A stretch of DNA of 5,325 nucleotides from assembly GCA_003695555.1 (NCBI GenBank), contig RFIU01000317.1, positions 1 through 5,325 of the forward strand, given 5' to 3'. The notes under the pieces were generated by a model that ran no database searches, was not told the origin of the DNA, and was given only the letters and a program-made list of their open reading frames with translations. Made by a program: the position numbers and the translations under genes. Each line of letters begins with the position of its first letter. Position 1 is the first letter of the stretch. This document shows positions 1 to 5,325 of this stretch, piece after piece. This DNA comes from Alphaproteobacteria bacterium (GTDB lineage Bacteria; Pseudomonadota; Alphaproteobacteria; Sphingomonadales; Rhodothalassiaceae).

Positions 1-857
1 CCTCTCTCGACCTCCTGCGGCAGGCCGGGGAGAGCCTTGCGGGGCGGATCGAATATGTCGAGCTTGCTCCTTTCGATGTGCTCGAAGTCGTCGAGAATCA
101 TCAGGATCTGGTGCGTCTTTGGGTGCGGGGCGGTTTTCCCGACAGCTATCTGGCCGCCGATGATGACAACAGCTTCGCCTTTCGCCGCAATTTCATCCGT
201 ACCTATCTTCAACGGGACATTCCGCAGTTCGCTCCGCGTATCCCGTCCGAAACGCTGGAACGTCTGTGGACCATGCTCGCCCATGCACAGGGCGGTCCGC
301 TCAATGCCTCGCGTCTGGCCGCGAATCTCTCGGTCAGTGCACCGACGGTCACGCACCATGTCGATCTGCTCGTCGATCTCCTGCTCGTGCGGCGCCTGCC
401 GCCCTTTCATGTGAATGACCGCAAGCGACTGGTCAAATCGCCGCGGATCTATGTGCGCGACAGCGGCCTCGTCCATGCCCTCATCGGCATCCGCGATTTC
501 GATACTCTCGCCGGACATCCCGTGGTGGGGGCGAGCTGGGAAGGCTTCGTGATCGAGAATCTGCTGAACATCGCCGCTCCCGACGTGACGGCCGGCTTCT
601 ATCGAACGGCGGGCGGGGCCGAAATCGATCTCGTGCTTCGACTGCCCGGCGAGACGGATCCGTGGGCCATCGAGATCAAGCGGGGGACGAGCGCGCGGCC
701 TTCCCGCGGCTTCCATCAGGCATGTGCCGATATCGGCGCCGCCCGTCGTTTCGTCGTCCATGCCGGCCGTGGGCACGAGCGGCTGTCCTACGATCTCGAG
801 GCCATCGGCGTGCGAGAGATGGCGATGATCCTGAATACCGAGGCGGGCGGATCATGA
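1..857 (+). CDS. AAA_14/DUF4143 family ATP-binding protein, C-terminal part (5' truncated by window)
   Basis: The reading frame is open from the window edge (first full codon at 3) to TGA at 855-857, giving 284 visible residues. The opening residues SLDLLRQAGESLAGR followed by ELAPF match the end of the AAA_14 ATPase domain, where the family has a conserved ESLAGR...L.PF stretch. The DUF4143 region follows: FIRTYLQRDIPQ, then a winged-helix-like segment around residues 100-135 (RLAANLSVSAPTVTHHVDLL), then a C-terminal part resembling a PD-(D/E)XK nuclease fold, with WEGFVIE (179-185), EIDLVL (207-212) and IEIKRG (223-228). Family members are usually about 380-420 residues, so roughly 100 residues with the Walker motifs lie upstream. 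The GTG at 78 is internal, not the start. The molecular role of this widespread family is poorly defined. Nothing links it to leucine catabolism except position. The family call is confident; the function is unknown. Confidence 0.88.
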   Translation, partial: SLDLLRQAGESLAGRIEYVELAPFDVLEVVENHQDLVRLWVRGGFPDSYLAADDDNSFAFRRNFIRTYLQRDIPQFAPRIPSETLERLWTMLAHAQGGPLNASRLAANLSVSAPTVTHHVDLLVDLLLVRRLPPFHVNDRKRLVKSPRIYVRDSGLVHALIGIRDFDTLAGHPVVGASWEGFVIENLLNIAAPDVTAGFYRTAGGAEIDLVLRLPGETDPWAIEIKRGTSARPSRGFHQACADIGAARRFVVHAGRGHERLSYDLEAIGVREMAMILNTEAGGS

Positions 858-934
858 GCGGGCGCGCCGGGCGTGCATCCGCCGCTTTCCTTGTGCCGGG
901 CGATCGGCTATCAGCGAACGGATAGGCGGTCGCC

Positions 935-995
935 CCTGCCGCTGGCGGCAGGTCGGACGAACGAACGTCCGCCACCCCGGCACTCCGCGGGGTGG
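935..995 (+). repeat. three perfect inverted repeats end to end in the leader upstream of liuB
   Basis: Three perfect stem-loops can be read directly. The first pairs CCTGCCG (935-941) with CGGCAGG (946-952), loop of 4. The second pairs CGGACG (954-959) with CGTCCG (966-971), loop AACGAA. The third pairs CCACCCCG (972-979) with CGGGGTGG (988-995), loop of 8. Only one base separates the first from the second, and none separates the second from the third. No T-run follows any of them, so a standard intrinsic terminator is not supported. They end 13 bases before the Shine-Dalgarno sequence of liuB. They could be a structured 5' leader, a transcript-end structure for the ATPase gene, or chance pairing in GC-rich DNA. 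Confidence 0.5.
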
Positions 996-1008
996 ACCGG
1001 GCAGGGAT

Positions 1009-1015
1009 GGGAGGA
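1009..1015 (+). promoter_or_regulatory. ribosome binding site of liuB
   Basis: GGGAGGA lies 12 bases before the ATG at 1028. The spacing is somewhat long, but this is the only strong purine-rich match near the start. It overlaps the alternative ATG at 1007 and lies downstream of the GTG at 992, so it can serve only the 1028 start. Confidence 0.6.
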
Positions 1016-1027
1016 ACGGGCCGGGCG

Positions 1028-2635
1028 ATGGGTGTTCTCAGATCCGCGATCGACACGAAGTCCGAGGATTTTCGGCGCAACCGCTCGGCGATGGCCGGGC
1101 TTGTCGCCGATCTGAAGGAAACAGTCGCCCGCATCGCCAAGGGCGGCCCGCCGCACGCGCGCGAGAAACACGTCTCGCGCGGCAAGCTGCTGGCGCGCGA
1201 GCGCATCGACCTGCTGCTCGATGGCGGCTCGCCCTTCCTCGAGTTCTCGCAGCTCGCCGCTTACCGCATGTATGACGACGAGATCCCGGCTGCCGGCATC
1301 ATTACCGGCATCGGCCGGGTCGAAGGCGTCGAATGCGTCATCGTCGCCAATGACGCGACGGTCAAGGGCGGCACCTATTATCCGATGACGGTGAAGAAGC
1401 ATCTGCGCGCCCAGGAGATCGCCGAGGAGAATCGGCTGCCCTGCATCTATCTGGTCGATTCGGGCGGAGCCAATCTGCCCAATCAGGACGAGGTCTTTCC
1501 CGACAAGTTCCACTTCGGCCGCATCTTCTACAATCAGGCGCGGATGTCGGCGAAGGGGATTCCGCAGATCGCGGTGGTGATGGGGTCATGCACCGCCGGC
1601 GGTGCCTATGTGCCGGCGATGGCCGACGAGAGCATCATCGTCCAGAATCAGGGAACCATCTTCCTCGGCGGCCCGCCGCTGGTGAAGGCGGCGACGGGCG
1701 AGGTGGTCTCGGCCGAGGAACTCGGCGGCGGCGACGTCCATGCGCGGATCTCCGGCGTCGTCGATCACCTTGCCGCCGACGATGCCCAGGCACTGATGAT
1801 GGCGCGCCGGATCGTCGCCGATCTCAATTGGGAAAAGCGGGGCCGGCTGTCGCTCGTGCCGGCCGAAGAGCCGCTCCATGATCCGGCCGAGATCGATGGC
1901 ATCATTCCGGTCGATCCGCGTCAGCCCTATGACGTACGCGAGGTCATCGCACGCATCGTCGATGGTTCCGAATTCGATGAATTCAAAAAGAACTACGGCA
2001 CCACGCTGGTTACCGGCTTTGCCCGCATCTGGGGCTATCCGGTGGCGATTCTCGCCAACAACGGCGTCCTGTTTTCCGAATCCGCGCTAAAGGGCGCGCA
2101 CTTCATCGAGCTCGCCTGCCAGCGGGGCATTCCGCTCGTCTTCCTGCAGAACATCACCGGCTTCATGGTCGGTCGCAAGTACGAACACGGCGGCATCGCC
2201 AAGGACGGCGCCAAGCTGGTCACCGCGGTCGCCTGTGCCGAGGTGCCGAAGTTCACGGTGATCATCGGCGGCTCGTTCGGCGCCGGCAATTACGGCATGT
2301 GCGGGCGCGCTTATGGTCCGCGTTTTCTGTGGATGTGGCCGAATGCGCGCATCTCGGTGATGGGCGGCGAGCAGGCCGCGAACGTGCTGGCCACCATTCG
2401 TCGTGATGCGATGGAAAGGAAGGGCGAGCAGTGGAGCACGCAGGACGAGGAAGCCTTCAAGGCACCGATTCGTGAGCAGTATGAGCGGCAGGGTCATCCC
2501 TATTACGCGAGCGCCCGGCTGTGGGACGATGGCGTCATCGCCCCCGCCGACACGCGCCGCGTGCTGGCGTTGGGCCTGTCGGCGGCGCTCAATGCCCCGA
2601 TCGCGTCCACCCGCTTCGGTGTCTTCCGGATGTGA
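1028..2635 (+). CDS. liuB: methylcrotonoyl-CoA carboxylase, carboxyltransferase (beta) subunit
   Basis: This is the carboxyltransferase subunit of 3-methylcrotonyl-CoA carboxylase in cytosolic leucine/isovalerate breakdown. It moves the carboxyl group from biotin on the alpha subunit to 3-methylcrotonyl-CoA, giving 3-methylglutaconyl-CoA. The 535-residue length from this start equals what I recall for Pseudomonas LiuB. The N-terminal carboxyltransferase half has VVMGSCTAGGAYVPAM (183-198) and GGPPLVKAATGEVVSAEELG (214-233). The C-terminal half has FLQNITGFMVG (372-382) and GGSFGAGNYGMCGRAYGPRF (414-433), which favour MCC over propionyl-CoA carboxylase. The protein ends GVFRM, as in known family members. 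ATG 1028 is chosen because MGVLRS...DFRRNR aligns with the family N-terminus and a Shine-Dalgarno sequence precedes it. GTG 992 and ATG 1007 are in-frame alternatives without good ribosome sites. It is followed after 23 bases by liuC, so cotranscription is likely. No frameshift or missing motif is seen. Confidence 0.96.
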   Translation: MGVLRSAIDTKSEDFRRNRSAMAGLVADLKETVARIAKGGPPHAREKHVSRGKLLARERIDLLLDGGSPFLEFSQLAAYRMYDDEIPAAGIITGIGRVEGVECVIVANDATVKGGTYYPMTVKKHLRAQEIAEENRLPCIYLVDSGGANLPNQDEVFPDKFHFGRIFYNQARMSAKGIPQIAVVMGSCTAGGAYVPAMADESIIVQNQGTIFLGGPPLVKAATGEVVSAEELGGGDVHARISGVVDHLAADDAQALMMARRIVADLNWEKRGRLSLVPAEEPLHDPAEIDGIIPVDPRQPYDVREVIARIVDGSEFDEFKKNYGTTLVTGFARIWGYPVAILANNGVLFSESALKGAHFIELACQRGIPLVFLQNITGFMVGRKYEHGGIAKDGAKLVTAVACAEVPKFTVIIGGSFGAGNYGMCGRAYGPRFLWMWPNARISVMGGEQAANVLATIRRDAMERKGEQWSTQDEEAFKAPIREQYERQGHPYYASARLWDDGVIAPADTRRVLALGLSAALNAPIASTRFGVFRM

Positions 2636-2647
2636 GCAAACAGGGCG

Positions 2648-2654
2648 AGGAGGA
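2648..2654 (+). promoter_or_regulatory. ribosome binding site of liuC
   Basis: AGGAGGA lies 4 bases before the ATG at 2659 and fixes that codon as the start of liuC. The same frame is open upstream to a GTG at 2521 inside liuB, but that extension of 46 residues is arginine/proline-rich and has no crotonase similarity. Confidence 0.75.
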
Positions 2655-2658
2655 TCTG

Positions 2659-3477
2659 ATGGGCGAGATGCTGGAACTGACGGTGGCCGAAGGGGGGGTT
2701 GCCGATCTGGTACTGAACCGGCCGCAGGTTCACAACGCCTTCAATGACGAACTGATCGCGCGGCTTGGCGATGCGTTCGCCGAACTCGATGCCGACGAAG
2801 CGGTGCGTGCCGTGCTGGTGCGTGCTCGCGGGCGGAATTTCTGCGCCGGCGCCGATCTCGACTGGATGCGTGCGGCTGCCTCCTATGGCGAGGAGGAAAA
2901 TCGGCTGGATGCCGAGCGGTTGTCCGAAATGCTCCACCGTTTCAATGCGATGCGAAAGCCGACCCTGGTACTGGTTCAGGGTGCTGCGATCGGAGGCGGC
3001 GCCGGACTCGTCGCCTGCGCCGATATTGCGGTCGCGGTACGCAATGCGCGCTTCGGCTTTTCCGAAGTCCGGCTGGGCCTCACACCGGCGACCATCAGCC
3101 CCTATGTCATCGCCAAGATCGGCGAGAGCGCGGCACGGCGCTGGTTCCTGACCGGCGAACGCTTCGATGCCGAAACGGCGCATGCGATCGGTCTGGTTCA
3201 CGATCTGGTCGGCTCAGAGGGCGACCTTTTGAGCGCGGCCGAGCGCATCCTCGGTGATCTGCTGAAGGCCCCGCCCGGCGCACTGGCCGTGACCAAGGAT
3301 CTGATTGCGCGGGTGAAAAGCCGGCCGATCGATCCGGCCTTGAGAGCCGAGACGGCGGCGATCATCGCAGAACGTCGGGCAAGCGAAGAGGCGCGCGAGG
3401 GCATCGCCGCCTTCTTCGAGCGTCGGCTCGCCCGCTGGGTGCGTCGTCCGAGCAAGGGTGACAATGAGCAAGGATGA
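2659..3477 (+). CDS. liuC: methylglutaconyl-CoA hydratase (enoyl-CoA hydratase/isomerase family)
   Basis: A 272-residue crotonase-fold protein, the usual length for the family. By context it hydrates 3-methylglutaconyl-CoA, the product of LiuB/LiuD, to 3-hydroxy-3-methylglutaryl-CoA. Early residues show the LNRPQVHNAFN signature. FCAGADLDWM (61-70) is the first oxyanion-hole segment, and the DLDWM variant followed by EEEN is typical of LiuC rather than generic hydratases. AAIGGGAGLVACADIAVA (109-126) is the second oxyanion-hole segment. FGFSEVRLGLTPATISPYV (132-150) carries Glu136, matching catalytic Glu164 of rat mitochondrial hydratase; the site matching Glu144 is Gly116. The start is set by a strong Shine-Dalgarno sequence at 2648-2654; an ATG at 2668 is a weaker alternative. 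The stop codon overlaps an ATG at 3474 in the liuD frame (ATGA). The hydratase fold is certain. The precise substrate is inferred from motif details and the operon. Confidence 0.93.
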   Translation: MGEMLELTVAEGGVADLVLNRPQVHNAFNDELIARLGDAFAELDADEAVRAVLVRARGRNFCAGADLDWMRAAASYGEEENRLDAERLSEMLHRFNAMRKPTLVLVQGAAIGGGAGLVACADIAVAVRNARFGFSEVRLGLTPATISPYVIAKIGESAARRWFLTGERFDAETAHAIGLVHDLVGSEGDLLSAAERILGDLLKAPPGALAVTKDLIARVKSRPIDPALRAETAAIIAERRASEEAREGIAAFFERRLARWVRRPSKGDNEQG

Positions 3478-3500
3478 CCGGCAATCGCTCCAATGACGAT

Positions 3501-3506
3501 GAGGAG
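3501..3506 (+). promoter_or_regulatory. ribosome binding site that decides the liuD start
   Basis: GAGGAG lies 9 bases before the GTG at 3516, a good distance for initiation. The competing ATG at 3474 has only AAGG touching the start codon and an AAGGG 15 bases away, both poorly spaced. This supports GTG 3516 as the main start. Confidence 0.6.
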
Positions 3507-3515
3507 ACGGCAAGC

Positions 3516-5325
3516 GTGCCCCTGTTCGAGAAGATCCTGATCGCCAATCGCGGCGAGATCGCCCGTCGCGTGATCCGCAGTTGCCGACGACTCGGTATCC
3601 GCACCGTCGCGGTCTTTTCGGAGGCCGACCGCAACGCCAGCCATGTCAGGGAAGCAGACGAGGCGGTGATGATCGGTCCGGCGCCGGCGGCTGACAGCTA
3701 TCTGAAGGCCGAGGCGATCCTTGATGCGGCGCGTCGGACGGGCGCTGATGCGATCCATCCGGGCTATGGATTCCTCTCCGAGAACGTCGCCTTCGCCCGC
3801 GCCTGTGCCGATGCAGGGATCGTCTTCATCGGCCCGCCGCCTCAGGCGATGGAGGCGATGGCCGAAAAGGACACCGCCAAGCGCCTGATGGCCGAGGCGG
3901 GCGTGCCGGTGGTCCCCGGTTATCAGGGGGACGATCTATCGGATGCTCGACTGGAAAAGGAAGCCGCCGCCATCGGTTTTCCGGTTCTCATCAAGGCGGT
4001 CGCCGGCGGTGGCGGCAAGGGCATGCGGCGGGTCGATCGGCCGGAGGAATTCGGCGAGGCGCTCGCCGCCGCTCGGCGCGAGGCGAAGGCGGCTTTCGGC
4101 AACGACCGTGTCCTGATCGAGAAGTTCGTGACCTGCCCGCGTCATGTCGAGGTGCAGGTGATCGGCGATGCCGATGGCCGGGTGGTGGCGCTCTATGAGC
4201 GCGATTGTTCGGTGCAGCGCCGGCATCAGAAAATTCTTGAGGAGGCGCCCGCGCCCGTCCTTCCCGAAATTCTGCGCCGACGGATGATGGCGGCGGCCGA
4301 GCGGGGGGCGGCGGCGATCGGCTATACGAATGCGGGGACGATGGAATTCATCCTCGATGCCGGTGCGCCGCTCGGCGACGATACGCCCTTCTTCTTCATG
4401 GAGATGAATACCCGCTTGCAGGTCGAACACCCGGTGACCGAGATGGTCACCGGCCTCGATCTCGTCGCATGGCAGATCCGCATAGCCGCCGGCGAATCAT
4501 TGCCCGCCGACTGGCCACCGCCGCTTAACGGCCATGCGATCGAGGCGCGCCTTTATGCCGAGGATCCGGCGCGCGGCTTTCTGCCGCAGACCGGCCGGTT
4601 GGTGCATTTTCGCCTGCCGCCGGCAGGTGGCGGGCTGCGCTTCGATCTTGGCGTTGCGGAAGGCGACGAGGTCGGCGTCCATTACGACCCGATGATCGGC
4701 AAGCTGATCGCCCATGGGAGAAACCGGGAAGAGGCGCGGCGCCTTCTGCTTGCCGCCCTGAATGATTGCGAGATCGTCGGGCTGGTCACCAATCGCGATT
4801 TCCTGCGAAGGGTTCTGGCGCACCCCGACTTTACCGCCGGCCGTTTCGATACCGGTTTCGTCGCCGCCCATGAAGACGAGCTGACCGCTGCCGGCACGCC
4901 TGAAGACGCATCGCACGAGTTGCTCGCCCTTGCCGCGCTCGGTCTGCCGGTGCTGCGCGCCCTCAGGACCGAGGAGATGACGGTTGCGGATGAAGAGCTG
5001 GTCGTGCCGGATCCCTTCTCGCCCTGGGATCGGCGGGATGCCTGGCGGCTAAATCTGCCGGCGCGCGAGCAGGTGGAACTGACCGATCCGACCGGCACCC
5101 TTCATCGCCTTGTCCTGACCCGCACCGCGGACGGGATCATGGTCGAGGTGGACGGTGCCGGCACGCTCCATGCCGTCTGGCTGGAGGTCGGCGCGGCTGG
5201 CGATTTTGCCGTCCTGCTCGACGGCGTGATGCGCCGTGCCCGGATCGTCGAGCTCGGCGATTCACTGCATCTTTTCGCCGCCGGGGCGCATCACGTCTTC
5301 ACCCGCCTGCATCGCCGTTTCGATC
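3516..5325 (+). CDS. liuD: methylcrotonoyl-CoA carboxylase, biotin carboxylase (alpha) subunit, 3' truncated by window
   Basis: This subunit uses ATP and bicarbonate to carboxylate biotin on its own C-terminal domain, then presents it to LiuB. The frame is open to the window edge with 603 residues visible. Numbered from GTG 3516: biotin carboxylase N-domain 1-112 with ILIANRGEIA (7-16) and HPGYGFLSEN (81-90); ATP-grasp about 115-322 with Lys118, Lys160, the GGGGKGM loop (164-170), ERDCSVQRRHQK (228-239) and MEMNTRLQVEHPVTE (295-309), which includes Arg300 and Glu304 at catalytic positions; C-domain from GHAIEARLYAEDP (339-351); then the BT-type region that docks the beta subunit, about 455-600. 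The biotinyl domain with its AMKM lysine is outside the window; full length is probably near 670. ATG 3474, overlapping the liuC stop, would add 14 polar residues. Acetyl- and propionyl-CoA carboxylase subunits share this fold, but the liuB/liuC neighbours favour MCC. Confidence 0.94.
   Translation, partial: MPLFEKILIANRGEIARRVIRSCRRLGIRTVAVFSEADRNASHVREADEAVMIGPAPAADSYLKAEAILDAARRTGADAIHPGYGFLSENVAFARACADAGIVFIGPPPQAMEAMAEKDTAKRLMAEAGVPVVPGYQGDDLSDARLEKEAAAIGFPVLIKAVAGGGGKGMRRVDRPEEFGEALAAARREAKAAFGNDRVLIEKFVTCPRHVEVQVIGDADGRVVALYERDCSVQRRHQKILEEAPAPVLPEILRRRMMAAAERGAAAIGYTNAGTMEFILDAGAPLGDDTPFFFMEMNTRLQVEHPVTEMVTGLDLVAWQIRIAAGESLPADWPPPLNGHAIEARLYAEDPARGFLPQTGRLVHFRLPPAGGGLRFDLGVAEGDEVGVHYDPMIGKLIAHGRNREEARRLLLAALNDCEIVGLVTNRDFLRRVLAHPDFTAGRFDTGFVAAHEDELTAAGTPEDASHELLALAALGLPVLRALRTEEMTVADEELVVPDPFSPWDRRDAWRLNLPAREQVELTDPTGTLHRLVLTRTADGIMVEVDGAGTLHAVWLEVGAAGDFAVLLDGVMRRARIVELGDSLHLFAAGAHHVFTRLHRRFD

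Noticed and set aside
889..925. Possible promoter between the ATPase gene and liuB (TTGTGC and TATCAG-like or GATAGG-like boxes)
   Set aside because: No pair of boxes has a spacing near 17 bases, and no palindrome resembling a known Liu regulator site was found. A promoter probably exists, but I cannot place it.
935..952. First hairpin of the leader as an intrinsic terminator for the ATPase gene
   Set aside because: The stem is perfect, but the following bases TCGGACG contain no T-run, so a Rho-independent terminator cannot be supported.
873..1115. Open frame of 80 codons spanning the leader and the start of liuB, considered as a leader peptide
   Set aside because: It starts with GTG, has no ribosome site, has no run of leucine codons that would suggest attenuation, and runs well into liuB in another frame.
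911..1513. Antisense open frame of 200 codons opposite the start of liuB
   Set aside because: Same reason: it mirrors a well-supported carboxyltransferase gene and shows no family signature.
2503..3201. Antisense open frame of 232 codons opposite liuC and the end of liuB
   Set aside because: It lies opposite genes with clear family motifs and has no recognisable domain. Long antisense frames are expected in DNA with high third-position GC.
3936..5098. Several antisense open frames opposite liuD (3936-4430, 4497-4916, 4682-5098)
   Set aside because: They overlap each other and an intact biotin carboxylase frame with all expected motifs, so they are composition shadows.

Overview
The window is a GC-rich, tightly packed stretch of bacterial chromosome with every supported gene on the + strand. 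The third-position GC bias, and the close fit of the carboxylase subunits to proteobacterial versions recalled from memory, suggest a proteobacterium, probably an alphaproteobacterium. That placement is an inference, not a measurement. The strong antisense open frames are what GC-rich coding DNA normally produces.

Layout: (1) Positions 1-857 hold the C-terminal part of an AAA-type ATPase of the AAA_14/DUF4143 family, whose nucleotide-binding N-terminus lies upstream of the window. (2) Positions 858-1027 are a 170-base intergenic leader. It contains three perfect inverted repeats placed end to end (935-952, 954-971, 972-995), followed by a Shine-Dalgarno sequence. (3) Positions 1028-2635 encode the carboxyltransferase (beta) subunit of methylcrotonoyl-CoA carboxylase, LiuB/MccB. 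(4) Positions 2659-3477 encode a crotonase-fold methylglutaconyl-CoA hydratase, LiuC. (5) From 3516 (or 3474) to the window edge lies the biotin carboxylase (alpha) subunit, LiuD/MccA. It is cut off just before its biotinyl domain.

The last three genes form a leucine/isovalerate catabolic (liu) operon in the canonical order B-C-D. LiuD carboxylates its own biotin at the expense of ATP and bicarbonate. LiuB transfers that carboxyl group to 3-methylcrotonyl-CoA, giving 3-methylglutaconyl-CoA. LiuC hydrates this to 3-hydroxy-3-methylglutaryl-CoA. The lyase LiuE would be expected downstream of the window. The isovaleryl-CoA dehydrogenase gene liuA, often found immediately before liuB, is not there; the ATPase gene takes its place.

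I see no novel system here. The metabolic genes look intact and conventional. The items most worth a second look are the hairpin cluster ahead of liuB, the unrelated ATPase in the usual liuA position, and the single retained catalytic glutamate in LiuC.
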